Shown here in pieces: positions 1-11,859 of a DNA stretch of 64,000 bases. The notes below the pieces were generated by a model. The model worked only from the letters and a program-made list of their open reading frames with translations. It had not been told where the DNA came from and did no database searches. The stretch lies in contig JADCRB010000040.1 of the NCBI GenBank assembly GCA_021464245.1, forward strand, positions 327,840 to 391,839. Direction: 5' to 3'. Position 1 is the stretch's first letter, and each line of letters starts with the position of its first letter. The DNA is from Carallia brachiata (taxonomy: Eukaryota; Streptophyta; Magnoliopsida; Malpighiales; Rhizophoraceae). A program made the position numbers and the translations under genes.

Positions 1-936
1 TGCGCTCCGTGAGACTAAAATAATTATTTATTCAACATAATGGACAATGCCCACCATTTGGACAACAACATCCACCAAAAAGTCAATAAATTAGGTTTCT
101 AATTCATCTATTCCTAACTAATGTCTGTGGACCCATAATCCATAGTACCAACTGCTTTGGACACGTTATGTGTTCCATCAAATTCCAATCAAAAGAACAA
201 CCTATACAATTACATGAAGAGAAAAACTCAATTAAATGGAAAAAATTTGGTGGCTTCAATTAAGTAGCTGCAAAATAATATAGTTTGTTGCATGATTAAA
301 TTAATAAAAAATAAATAAATTTTTAGATATTGTTGATAAAATTGTATAATTATTTTGAAATTCTGAATGAAACCACTTAATATTATTCAAATTAAATAGC
401 TAACAATTGGGAATTGTTGTGCGTCGTACTCCTAACGGTTGCAGTAAAATAGTAAATTTGCTGTCACAGTGCCACTACAGAAGCAAGGTAGTACGGTCGT
501 TGCAACAAGCAACGTATACAATGCTCGTTCTTAATAACGAATCTTTTTGATGTGTAGCTTTTTGCCAAATGAGAAAAGGTACATTGTCCGAGAGTTTTTT
601 TTGCTCAATGGTTGCTCAAATTGTAACGAATCTTTGATTTTTTATAACTATAATTATACTTTTTATAATAAAAAAATACAATTTACTTCTTTTTTGTTGT
701 AGAAAAAACTATTTTTATTACAAAAAATTAAAGAACTATTACAATTCGAACAAAATTCAGGTAAAATAATTCTAGCAGTGTACCAATGCCCTTGCCAAAT
801 AATGATTTACAGAGTAGGTTAATTACGTGCTAGAGCAAAGTTATGTGCAAAGATCGCTTCCAATTACTACCAGTGAACTCACCAGTCGAATCGATTCAAG
901 TGGCAGGAGCTCCATGACGAGGAATAATATTCTTTA
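1..936. other. AT-rich intergenic DNA
   Basis: No open frame, RNA gene or terminal repeat that I can recognise. The composition is AT-rich with short homopolymers. Confidence 0.5.
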
Positions 937-1972
937 GGTTGCGTTTGTTTTATGGAATAGAATAAAATAGGATAAACTAGTGGCTAACTATCATATCTTA
1001 ATTCATATTTAGTTGGTTAATAAGATAGGTATATGATAGACTAGTGTGGACTTACTATCTCTTTAACTCCTATAAACTAGTCTATCCCACGTCATGAACT
1101 AATGTTAATAAATTATATATTTATTAAAATATCCTTTTAATTAAAATATATTTTAAATATATTTTAAAAAATTAACATAAATTTAAAAAATTTATTTCTC
1201 TCTCATCTTCTCTCTCTTCCCTTCTCTCTCTCACTCCTATTCGCTCTCTTTCCTTTCTCTCTCCTCCTTCCTTTCTCTCACTCCTCGTCTCTCTCTTTTT
1301 TCCTTTCTCTCTCCTCCTCTTCTCTCTCTCCTTGTCTCTCTCTCTCTCCTTTCTTCTCCTCCTCTTCTCTCTCTCCTCCTCTCTCTCTCTCTTCCTTTCT
1401 CTCCCCCCTCTCTCCTTCCTCCCTTCCTTTCTCTCTCCTCCCTCTCTCTTCCTTCCCCCTTCCTTTCTCTCTCTCTCACTCTCTCTCTCTCGTGCTCATT
1501 CTTTCTTTTTTTTTTCATATAAATTTGAAAATTTATCTCTTAAATTTTATTTAATTTTCTCAAAAAATTAAAAAAATATTAATTTTTTTTGATATTTTAA
1601 AATTTATTTGTATAAATAAAATTAATACTTAATTTTAAAAAATATTTTTTATACAAAATTAAAAAATTATAAACAGTATAATGTATAATAATATGTCAAA
1701 TAAATATTAATTTCATTACTTAATTTTATTTATTTTTAATAAAAAGATTAATATTAATAGTAAATGTAAATTAATTATTTCTAAGGGTAAAAAAATAATT
1801 TTGATATATTATACTATTCTATCCTATATCATCCAAACATTAAATAGGATAACTATTTTATACTATTTGATAACATCCAACATAATATAGGATAATAATT
1901 TAACCTATCCTATACTATATTAGTTTATACTATTTTATACCGCACTGTCCAATCTGTATACCAAACACACCC
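937..1972. mobile_element. PIF/Harbinger (Tourist-like) non-autonomous element
   Basis: Seen: the left end GGTTGCGTTTG and the right end CAAACACACCC form imperfect terminal inverted repeats and are flanked by TTA on both sides (934-936 and 1973-1975). Known: Tourist/PIF-Harbinger MITEs have ends of the form GGG.GTGTTTGG and duplicate TTA or TAA. The inner arms also pair in inverted orientation through ATAGGATA-type motifs near 970 and 1900. There is no transposase frame. At about 1.04 kb it is long for a MITE, partly because of the CT tract inside it. Confidence 0.65.
1195..1502. repeat. CT-rich polypyrimidine tract
   Basis: About 300 bp almost purely of C and T on the plus strand, an irregular (CT)n/(CCTT)n mixture. 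It lies inside the TTA-flanked element. Frames through it encode only Arg/Glu or Ser/Leu low-complexity runs and are not genes. Confidence 0.9.
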
Positions 1973-3982
1973 TTAAGACAATCATTTACGTAAATTGCTT
2001 TGAATGAATAAATCAATCATTTTTTCTTGTGTATGGATTCGATTATTAATCCTCGCATGTGTACAACTTGGTGTACTTCAATACTTGAGATGCCTCTAAT
2101 AAGCCTTGGATTCAAAATCCCACGACATTAAAACTCAAATTCACTTGAAAAATCACACCTGCCAGACTTGAAACTTAATCTGGTGCAGATGGAAGTGGTG
2201 ATGTGCATGTATCCCATAAGACTACTAGGGGGAAAAAAAGGGGGAATTCCAGGCTATCAAGAAGAAAATGAAAAGCAATTTTTGAGGCCAGACAAAAATT
2301 TTGCCCAATATAAATAGACAAGACGATTTTCTTATAATCCCAAGTATTACAGATAAAAGATCCAAAACTCACATTTATAAAAAAAATAATAATAATAAAA
2401 GAAAGCACTTCTAGAACGTAGAAAGAAATTTACTAATTGTATATCTTTTCGCTGGGAAGGTCTTACGTCTTAAACTCGATTTCTCTTTAATCATGACCTC
2501 TCCAAATTCAAAACAATCGAAAGCCCTATTTGTCACGCCTACGCACATCCATTAACATGAAACCACACACGCAAGCTAAACGGCACTAAGAATAAGTACG
2601 AAAATTGCTTCTTATGTAAAACATATATATATATATATATATATATAAAGATGAGCTGTTAAATGCCGATAGACTGCCCATCTACGTACACCCTTTTAAA
2701 GTGAGCTACGGAGTGGTGCTCTTAAAGCAACCCATTTAAACCTTGGGGTGGATTTTTTTAAGGAATTGTTAGCGAGTTGCTTTAGAGAAAAAAAAAAACA
2801 AAGTCAACGTTTCAATTTGAGTGAATGACCCCCTCTTATGTAAGTCAATAAATGTGCTTAGTCCTCCTCTAAAAAATCGTAATTAAGCCTGTTCTCTACC
2901 ATAATATCTCAACTTAAAATCTCTTGATAGCTATATAACTACATGTCAATTAGGATTTTTTTTTTTTAAAAAAAAATGCAATATTTCAAATCTATGTTGT
3001 TGCTCTGTACCACTAAAAAAAAAAAATCCACGGTGTTGCTAATGATGCCAACTCGCAAGGGTTGGCCTGGGGCCCTGGGTGAATGTAAGATTTGTAGACA
3101 ATTACTTATGAAAATTGTAGTAATGATCGTGTGTTTTTCATTGAAAGCTGTTTGGTGAATTTTAACATGACACAAGATTTGGCATGAGGTGTCGAAGAAA
3201 AAAAAGAATGACATGTCGATGTTTGTCAAGGTAATGTAAAGAATTTGAACATCTCTAAATGTTCCGGAATAATTTCAGCTTATGACTCTATTTAATCGTT
3301 GCAGGAGAAATATTTTATTCCTGAAGAAGGCAAAAAATGGGTGACTAGTAATATTGGAGCAAGCTGGAGGGCTTACAGGTGCAAGCTGAAGAGAGAGAGA
3401 GGGGGAGATAGTCCAATGGCCAATGATAAAAAAAAAAAAACAGGCCGAGGCTTTATGCAGTGCAGCGGTAAGTAAAAATGAGTTATGTCAGGTTTCCTTG
3501 GCTTGAAAGTGGAATATTGCACGTGTGAAATGAACTCTCCACTACAGAGAATCTTAGGCAACGAAATTTACTAAGAACAACTCAATGCCTAACATTTAGT
3601 TGGCAGCCTCATATTTTCATTTAAATTTGGAGTAGTTAATTGCCCCTGTCCTGGATCATTGTGATAGATAGCCCCTTATCATAGCCATTATGTGGTGGCA
3701 ATGGAAATAGAAAGTGACTTCAATATTTCTGTGGCTCAAGTTACAGTCTCTGATGAATTTTTCTCTATGTCTAATTTCTGGTTTTTCATCACTAGCTCAG
3801 TTTCAGGTTTTTCATCACTGGCTTACTAGCTTATGCTATTGTTGATTTTTTTTTAATCTAATGCCCTTTTAATGCTCTGTGTATACTAAGATCAGCAACA
3901 AGGTGGTTTGACTGAAAAGCAGAGCCATTTGTGGAATCTGGTCATTTTGGCAAATGAATGTTCTTTACTTTTATCCAATGAA
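1973..3982. other. Non-coding interval
   Basis: No gene recognised. It holds an AT microsatellite (2623-2647) and several A or T runs. Confidence 0.5.
2623..2647. repeat. (AT)n microsatellite
   Basis: About 12 uninterrupted AT units. Confidence 0.9.
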
Positions 3983-4628
3983 GTAAGAATCGGATTAGAC
4001 CGGCCGGTTCAACTGAAAAAACAGGGAATCGGTTCTAGATTCGGTCCAATTCAAACCTAAAAATGGAATTCGGACTGGACCGAAAAAAATCGGTCAAAAA
4101 CTGAACAATCAGTTAAAAATCAGGAAAACCGGCAAAAAATCTGACCGGTTGAACCGGTTCAATTTAAACAAAAAAATTTTAAATTATAATTTGACCCAAA
4201 ATTTTATCTAAATTATAATTAAGACTCTAATTTTAACTAAAAATTTTAATTTAATTCTCAATTGATTAAAATTTTCAATTTAATCTTTAAAATTTAAAAA
4301 TTAATATTTAATCACTATTTATAAATATTATTTTTTCAATTAATTTTTATAAATTATATTTTGTTAAATATACTAATTATAATATCCTTAATGTATGTAA
4401 ATATTAATATAATTCTTAAAATACACTTTATTTTAAATATTTATTATTATTTTTATATAATATAACATTTTATATAATTATATAAGCTATATAAAAATTT
4501 AATTTTTATATATTTAATATTAAATACCGATTTTACCGGTTTAATCGTAATTTTACTGGTCGAACCGGTTGAACCTTGAACCTTTCCACTTTCTGGTTCA
4601 ATGACTGGTTCGATTCTGACAATCTTAC
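3983..4628. mobile_element. Non-autonomous TIR element with CCGGTT-rich ends, copy 1
   Basis: The ends read GTAAGAATCGG (left) and, on the opposite strand, GTAAGATTGTCAGAATCG (right). Both flanks are dense in CCGGTT/GGTTCAA motifs around a very AT-rich centre. The right arm (4490-4610), read in reverse, aligns with the left arm of the element at 22289 through a shared TATTTAATATTAAATA core. No coding capacity. The superfamily is uncertain (Mutator-like or hAT-like). Confidence 0.5.
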
Positions 4629-4930
4629 CTTTATCTCCCGTTTATTTGTTTATATGATTTTTTTTTCTCACTTTTACTTTCTCTTTACCTTATATATTTT
4701 TTGTGTCTATTATTGTAGGATAATGATGGCCAAATATGAAAAGTTTGTCATCAAGCAAGTCTTTCTTATTTTATTTACATCTAAAAAATTGTAGTAATTT
4801 TGGATTTATATGAGATATTGCATATGAATCGTGAATTACTATTAATTTGAACTACTTTTGTATATGATATTGAATGATTAGTGATTTGATTAATATACAA
4901 GTAAATATATTGTTGCTTATATAGTGTTAC

Positions 4931-5622
4931 CAAAAAGCCCTCTTTATTTCATTTAAAAATATTGTGATTTTTTATTTGAAAGCATTGTTTAATCCTTTAT
5001 AAAGTGCTGCTTATTCTTAAAAAGAACTGTTGCCTATTTTCAAAAACCACTGCCCTTTTAAAAGAATCACCACATATTCCAGCAACAAAACCGTTGCATA
5101 TGCCTAAAACAACAATTATTTATTATTGACTCAAACCGCTGCTTATTCATAGTAAAACTGTTGCTCATGATTTACAAAAAAACATTGTTTATTCTTACAA
5201 AAAAGCGTTTGCTTAATCCACGCAAAAATTACTGCTAATGACATTTTTTTTTTTTTTGGGGTATGCTAATGACATTAAAAACCGCTACATTAAAAAAAGA
5301 AAACTGCCACATAATGTTGAAAAAATGTTGCATTGTTAAATTTACTACTGTTTCCAAAAACGAATAACTGCTGTATAAGATTATAACAAACGTTGCTTAT
5401 GATATCGTAGAAGCGTTGCCAATAATTTTGATAACCGCTACATAAAATGCCTAATGTAGCGGTTTCTCAGGTGTTGCATTAGATCAAAAAAAATGGCTGC
5501 ATAAGATCTACTGCAATGCTTGCATATGCAACGAGCAAAAAACCACTGCAGACTTTATGTAGCATTTTCACTAATTTAGGAAGCTTTTTGGACCGTTACA
5601 GAAAGTCTTAAATGATGTAGTG
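4931..5622. mobile_element. CACTA-like terminal fragment with subterminal repeats
   Basis: About 20 degenerate short repeats built on CCGCTGC, ACCGTTGC or GCAACGGTT, often followed by ATAA or TTAT, spaced roughly 25-40 bp in both orientations. The array ends at TAGTG (5618-5622), the reverse complement of CACTA. Known: plant En/Spm (CACTA) elements have such subterminal arrays and CACTA termini. I did not find the partner terminus, so this is probably a truncated element. Confidence 0.45.
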
Positions 5623-8189
5623 CCACTTGACTAGAAGTACTCATAAAATTAACCATTAGTTAGAAAAAATTATTCCTTGTTAATAATCTTAAGGCACTTA
5701 CTGATCAAGATTCAATTCTTGGGATTAGGTCACATTGAAAAAAACTACTAATGTTCAACTTAAAAGAGTCAACGAGGTTAGCCTTTGCTAAAACGGCAAA
5801 AACCTAGAGAGAATTGACAGTTAAAATCTCAACTTTCGCATATTCACACAAACTGTAATTTTTAATTCTTAATATTAAAAAGTAATGTTATCCATGACAA
5901 ATCAATTTCACTGACTTTTTTTTTTTCACTATCCTATGCAGAAACAATTTTGACTTGGAGAGACTCTATAGGTTTTTTTTTTTATGTCTTTAATGTAGAA
6001 TATTCGAAAGAAAATTTTAGAAATTAGGTTGTGATATATATCATTATTATAGAAAAAAATGAACTAGAGTGATAAACTATATATAATGTGCTTAGATCGG
6101 CCTGTGGAGTAATCTGCATGAAGCTCCTTCCACGCCGCCCCCTCCCTTTCTCCCTGAAAAAAGAATCAACCCAAATTAGGTTCCAGCTGGAAAAGAGGGG
6201 GAAAAAGAGAGTTATTATGAGTAGAGATATCCGCACACATCATTGGGTTAAGTTTAAATTAGATCATTTTGAAGTAAGGTCATTTTTCATCAAATACTTT
6301 TAAATTAAATTATTTTTAAGTTATTTTGAGTTCGAGTAGACTGGTGAGTTGGTCATGCCATCAAAAAGCACTTCTATAAAAGATTTTTCAAATTTAAAAA
6401 TGCAAAAGAAATAAAAATTTATAAAAATAAAAATATATAATAAAATCAAATAAATTGAAGAAAAAAATTTAAAAGCCCAAAATAAAATTAGAAAATTCAT
6501 AAAAATTTGAAATATTTTGAAATGAATCATAGTTAAGATTTATAATGAAAATAGTAAAATTTATGATATTCTAACATAAAATCTATGATTTATATATATA
6601 TATGCCTATTGTGAGAAAAAAATGAGTTATTAGGTCAGGTTGAGTTTGATCCTAAATTTTTGAATTATTTCGGATTTAAATTAATTTTTGAACTAGATTC
6701 AGATCACTTTTTTGATTAAATAACTTTTGGATTAGGTTTAACTTGTATTTTTTTAAATAATTTTTAGATTAAATTTGACTTGTATTTTTTTAAACGAATT
6801 TAAGTTAATTTATCAAATCAAGTAAAAAAATTTTGACGTCTCTAGTTACGAGAGAGTGCAGGCTCTGTGTTAGCGTTCAATGTGGGCCAACAACAGAAGG
6901 AACCAAAGGGGAAATAAAATGATGGAGGCATTGGACTACTGGAAATTGCAAGAGAAGAGGGGGGTCCAGGAAATCTAATGTAGTCAATGTGGGTTAGGTT
7001 CTTCTTTTGGCCCTTTTCTACGGGGTAATTGATTGTGCCATCGGCATGCTCATTTATTTGGAAAGTGAAACCCATTTTTGGCCTCATCTTCGGCCCTTCC
7101 CTCCTCCTTCCTCATCGTCATCATCATCTCTCACTCGTCCACAAAATAGCATCATTGCGATGATGATGGTTTGATACGGTAGTGGGTTTTGTCCAGCTTC
7201 GTCTGAGCCACTTCACATGGTCCTTAAATGCTAGTTGTTAGACTGCCAACCGTCAAGTGAACCAGGTCTTTATGCTACTGGATTAACACCTATTGTGAAA
7301 AATTGCACGCATATTTTGTATGCTTGTTGGTTTTCTCTATTTGATTATTTGCCTTTGATTACACATCCACCACGTTATCTATTTAAGCAAATATAATTTA
7401 CTATACTTTTCACATTCTAAAACATTACTTTGTTAAAATATGAGTACTAAGTATAAAACAACGAACTTTTAAATGTATTTTTTACGAGTCTTTCTTTTTA
7501 AAATTTACTATTGACTTATTATTATTTAACTTATTTTAGACTAGGTCTTTAGAGTCAATTCATATAGCTAGACTCCCAGTACAAGCATGTAGAGTTTAGT
7601 AATCCCCGCGTTAGCGTTGAATTATTTAGCATATATGATAACTTAGATTCAAATCACTTTAGAGGTCATCTCTCTAATACTTTATTTCTTTTTAAATAAA
7701 TTTCCCTCAGCCTGATTTATTTACTTAATATTTGGATTGCTGCATACCTTTCAATAACTATTTGCTTGTCTTGGAGCTGCTCGGCCCGTTACCCCGAAAC
7801 TCATCAATCATGTTTGCATTTAACATTAATTTTAGTCATATCTTTGTTTCGAAAAAGAAGTAAATGGTTGGGCAGCTAGTTGATGAGGAATAAGTCCACT
7901 TGCTTCCACCCATTTTCTTTTTTTTTGCAATATATGTAAACCAACTATTGTAGGATTAGAAAATAATTAAAGAGTTTAAAAATTTAAATTCTTAATTCTC
8001 TCACTTATTAGCATACTGTTAATATCATTTAAACTACAAATTCTCAATAATATATGAGAAGATAGTCAATATAAGAGAATAAAATTCATTACATTTTCAA
8101 AATTGTCCAATTGTAATTGGATGTTTGTACATTTTGGTAATCAACAATAGGAAAAAATTTGTTACATCTTCAGAATAATTGATCCAGTC

Positions 8190-8193
<4 letters not shown>

Positions 8194-8228
<35 letters not shown>
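8194..8228. repeat. (CT)n microsatellite
   Basis: About 17 uninterrupted CT units. Confidence 0.9.
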
Positions 8229-8229
<1 letters not shown>

Positions 8230-8763
8230 ATTGCAATAAGAGACGTGGGAAAATTATAGTTCACTTTCCTCTAGGCGCACGCGGACATTCAACCAACACA
8301 AACAATACAAATTATAAAATGAATAACATTAGATTGTTATTATTTAATGATATATAATAATTTATTTATTTTTTGTAAATTTAATTATATTATTTTGTAA
8401 CTATTTTTTTTTGAATGAATCTACCAATTTTTTTATAAAATATGTTGGGTGCTTTGATGACATAATAGTCTGAGTCACTCTAAACTCTTTAGAAGAATAG
8501 TCTTCTCTACATTTCGCATAGAATGGAGTTCTCCATCGTATCACTAACAGCAAGAGTTATTGCGGAAAGAAAATTTAGCACCTACTTTTAGGGGGAAGGC
8601 TTGGATTTTGTAAACAAAAAAGGAAGAGATAGTTTAGAACACAATAATAAATTAAAATTCTATATGAATTCTATCATAAACTAATCTTACTCTATGAAGA
8701 TGAGGGAACAATGAAAAAAAATATATCAAATGGGCTAATTGAGATATTATACTTAGTTTAGTA

Positions 8764-8778
8764 GGGGGGGGGGGGGGG
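8764..8778. repeat. Poly-G run (15 G)
   Basis: An uninterrupted run of 15 G. The length is likely to be unreliable in sequencing. Confidence 0.85.
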
Positions 8779-9503
8779 TGGAGAACACAATGAGACTGAG
8801 AGCCATATTGGATGCTGGGGTTTTCAAGTAATGCCACATTGCTGATAGAGAAAATTATTAGGAGTGATGACTGTTCAAGCACTCATATCCATCCCGATCC
8901 ATTCATAGTGGCATGGTATTAATATGGTCCAAATCTCCATCACTGCCTTTTTTGGCAGAATTCAAAACGTTAATCCACAATATTCCGCCCCTTTGCTATA
9001 GGTCTCAAATCGTCTACTGTACAATACATTACATCTTGGATTTTTTTTCAGTGTTCATTTTCAATATCATTCTTTTTTTTTTCTTTTTGTTTCTATATAT
9101 TGTGTCATCCACGTCGACGTACAATTATAAAATGTATAAATTTTCAACGGGGATAGCATATAGATTTATCAGGGGTTGATGTGGCTTTCTTTGGCGTGTT
9201 TTTAATATTTTTGGGAGTGGGGCGAGGGGGTGTTGCTTCTCCATTTGGATTGATTTTTTTGGATGAATGATATTACCTCCCACAAACGGTAGAACGTAAA
9301 ATGCCCATAGTGGTAAGTGGAATTTGACCCACTGAGTTGTGCACATCTGGTGCCCAATAGAGCATGTACAGGATCAAATATTTCATCAGCCCAAAGGTGG
9401 CACACTCCGACACAAAAACAAACAAGCTTCATTTTACTTATATTTACCACGTCACAGATGCAGGTTTCTGTTGCCAATGTGAGACGTGTCAACCAAACTA
9501 CGT

Positions 9504-9512
9504 CTATATAAG
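9504..9512 (+). promoter_or_regulatory. Isolated TATA-box-like site
   Basis: CTATATAAG, preceded about 50 bp upstream by an ACGTC-containing stretch (CCACGTCACAG). It looks like a plant core promoter, but no coding sequence follows within 1 kb, so it may be chance or the remnant of a lost gene. Confidence 0.2.
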
Positions 9513-10651
9513 ATTTTCCGACAACAAAGAAATTGGGTTTTGACACTTGGACACACAAATTTATTGATAGGGAGAGAGACACATTAACCTTTTTTTTTTC
9601 ACATGTTTTATATTTTTGTTGCATATTAATTTTAATAGTATTACACATTATAAATAAAAAATTAAAAAATTAAAAAATTTATGAAAGTTATAACTAATCT
9701 TAATGTACAATAAATTTATGAATAATATCTACAAGAATTAACTATATCTCCTCCACTTGCCTATCATTTTCCAAACCCAAAGAATGACATCTCAGTTGTA
9801 AGGAAGCAAATATCCCAAAATAAAAAGAAAACCTGTTCAACTAAATAACCATTAAACAAGATATGGGATTTAGTTACACTGCCTCTGTTGTTACTGATTA
9901 AGAAAATAAAACACATCCAAACTGATGATTAAAACGTGGAGGAAATGGGCGAAAAATTGTTCTATTAGGGCATGGCGATGGGATACAAAGAGGAGACCGT
10001 ACTATTTGAAGCAATTGTTAGTGGTGTCAAATAATGATCTGACTAGACGAGTCGTCCCGAATTTGTCTGATAAAACTCAATTCAAATCCAACCTAAATAA
10101 AGCATAATTAGAAAGTAACCCAATCCAAAGTGCCCTAAACCTAATTAGAAAAACGTAACTTTTATTTCTAAAATTGAAAAAAAAAACAGTTGAATATTTT
10201 CTTATATTTTTGCTTATTATATATTATACAATAAATTATTTTGAAGGACTCATCTTAGTGTAGAGTTTTATTTCTCCATATAATACGATGATTACGAGTT
10301 TGAATCATGGACACTGTTTTTGATATCTATTTAATTATTTATATTAGCCCAAATTATTTGCTTTATATAATTATCTATTTTTAAATTTATAGTATTTAAA
10401 ATTTTTTTATAAATATATAAACTGAGATATGGATAGTGTTGAGATGTACTTGTTAGCTCGAAACCAACTAAGGTTCTATTGAAAAGAGAGCACTTATTTA
10501 CAATTATCACTTTGACCACTGTTTTAAATAGATGTATTTATTTGACCAACTACTTTTGCTCTAAAAGCAAACTCGCGGCGATTTTTAAATACGTAAAGCC
10601 TGTCTTTCTGCGTTTAGATTGGGAAAATCTGTAGGGACTGGACTTCTCTCC

Positions 10652-10680
10652 ACTGTTTTTTTTTTTTTTTTGGGTCGAAG
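10652..10680 (-). mobile_element. 29-bp retroposed tail flanked by a 10-bp duplication
   Basis: ACTG plus a T run plus GGGTCGAAG lies between two direct copies of ACTTCTCTCC (10642-10651 and 10681-10690). Copy 2 of the locus has one copy of this target (near 56825) and no insertion. This fits a severely 5'-truncated SINE or LINE tail inserted on the minus strand. Confidence 0.55.
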
Positions 10681-10838
10681 ACTTCTCTCCGCTTTTGGTT
10701 GAATGCAATTCAGGTAGCTTATTGGGCTGGAACTCTGTTCGGCCCAAGTTATAATTGGAGCCTTCCAGTGCAAGATCATCCATTAGTGATAATTGCTCAG
10801 TCCCACATAGGATTAAAAGAAACAAAAGGATCAGCACA

Positions 10839-11045
10839 CGCTAGTTCAGATGGTAAGATTCTGAGTTCATTTAACCAGAAATCTCGATTTCGAGTTTTAA
10901 TAATACAGTCGCGTTAAATAATTATTGGGAAACCTTTACCGCTCTTAGGGGTCCTACCCGAGTCAGTCCAGATTAGTCAGTCCAATGAGCTGGATACTGG
11001 GCGGTCTAGATAAAAAAAAAACAAGAGGACAAGACAAAAAAAAAA
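10839..11045 (+). mobile_element. tRNA-derived SINE
   Basis: The left end has a pol III A-box-like stretch (TAGTTCAGATGGTAAGA) and, about 35 bp on, a B-box-like GATTTCGAG. The body carries GTCCTACCCGAGTCAG and CTGGATACTGGGCGG and ends in A-rich sequence. It is flanked by AGCACA (10833-10838 and 11046-11051). The same site in the paralogous segment near 56965 has no insertion, which confirms the boundaries. Confidence 0.7.
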
Positions 11046-11099
11046 AGCACAACGGAGTACGTCATCAGTCACATTACATTAATGTAACTGTATTAAATA

Positions 11100-11207
11100 T
11101 TTGTTAAGAGATCTTTTGTCGCTATTTGAAGTCCTACTCAAATTGGTTTAAATTACTTAAATTATTGAACTGAATACTGAACAGTTTTATACCCAAAAAA
11201 AAAAAAA
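11100..11207 (+). mobile_element. Degenerate 5'-truncated SINE, same family
   Basis: It aligns with the 3' half of the neighbouring SINE (GTCCTACTCAAATTGG against GTCCTACCCGAGTCAG; GAATACTGAACAG against GGATACTGGGCGG) and ends in a 13-base A run. It is absent from the paralogous segment at about 57010. It has diverged more than the first SINE, so it is probably older. Confidence 0.5.
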
Positions 11208-11851
11208 TTATATATCTCTTTGAAAAACACTTGATCGTAATGTAGTAGAAATAATGTAGTGAGCGCATATTAATACGAAGAAATATTGTACAAAAGCTTT
11301 TAAATTAAAAAAAATAATAAAATAACAAATAGAACAATTAGATTTTACCGGTACAATGTAAGAGAGCTCATTTTAAAAAAGCTGCATGCAGATACATACA
11401 TATAGCACTTTGCATTTGCTAGCCCCAAGCAAGGAAAGTAACGTGCAGGTGGTTATTTTATTTTTGCCTCGAAATCTTCCCCGCCATTTTCTGTTGGAAT
11501 CTGTTCGTCGGTATTATAAGCATCCGTTCAACGGTCACATTGCGCAACGGCTTCAATCTTTTCAATATGATATAATCCAACGGTCACATGCGACGCCGAA
11601 CAAGCACATTGCAGGCAGCAATATATTGTTTTTTTGTTTAATCCTCGCGTCTTTCACAGCAGTTTGTCTTGAATTATAATAACTTTTGATGTTTTGCAAT
11701 CATATTAATAAAAATAAAAAAAATATATTTTTTATTTTTTATTTTTTATTATAAAATATCATTATAATTGTAAAAAATTAAAAATTTGTTATACTACCCC
11801 CATCACTCGGACAAAAATGGGGCAGTAGCTTGGAAGGACGCAATTGCTTTG

Positions 11852-11859
11852 CATATAAG
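11852..11859 (+). promoter_or_regulatory. Candidate TATA box of the NLR gene
   Basis: CATATAAG lies about 255 bp upstream of the chosen ATG (12112), followed by GC-poor leader sequence with pyrimidine tracts. The position fits a leader of about 220 nt. It is inferred from sequence only. Confidence 0.3.

Larger units (their letters stand above)
5623..10636. other. Long non-coding interval
   Basis: No frame resembles a known protein. It contains the CT repeat (8194-8228), a 15-base G run (8764-8778), a TATA-like site near 9504 with no gene behind it, and scattered A/T runs. Frames around 6842-7087 and 9202-9648 are open, but I do not recognise them and would not call them genes. Confidence 0.45.
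10637..11420 (+). repeat. NLR upstream segment, duplicated at 56822-58213 (copy 1)
   Basis: Colinear blocks are shared with 56822-57169 and 58159-58213. They run from CTTCTCTCC..TTTTGGTTGAATGC through TTATAATTGGAGCCTTCCAG and CAATTAGATTTTACCGGTA to AGCACTTTGCATTTG. Differences are mostly discrete insertions: copy 1 has a 29-bp tail-like insertion and two SINEs, and copy 2 has a 989-bp insertion. In both places NLR sequence lies downstream, so this was part of one duplicated resistance locus. Confidence 0.8.

Noticed and set aside
1237..1571. Open frames on both strands of the CT tract (Arg/Glu-rich and Ser/Leu-rich)
   Set aside because: They are translations of a simple repeat with no conserved sequence.
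6842..7087. 81-codon minus-strand frame with mixed composition
   Set aside because: Not recognised as any family, and no supporting promoter or exon structure; too short to call.
9202..9648. 148-codon minus-strand frame
   Set aside because: No recognisable domain, AT-rich C-terminal half, no leader or splice context; the frame is likely chance.
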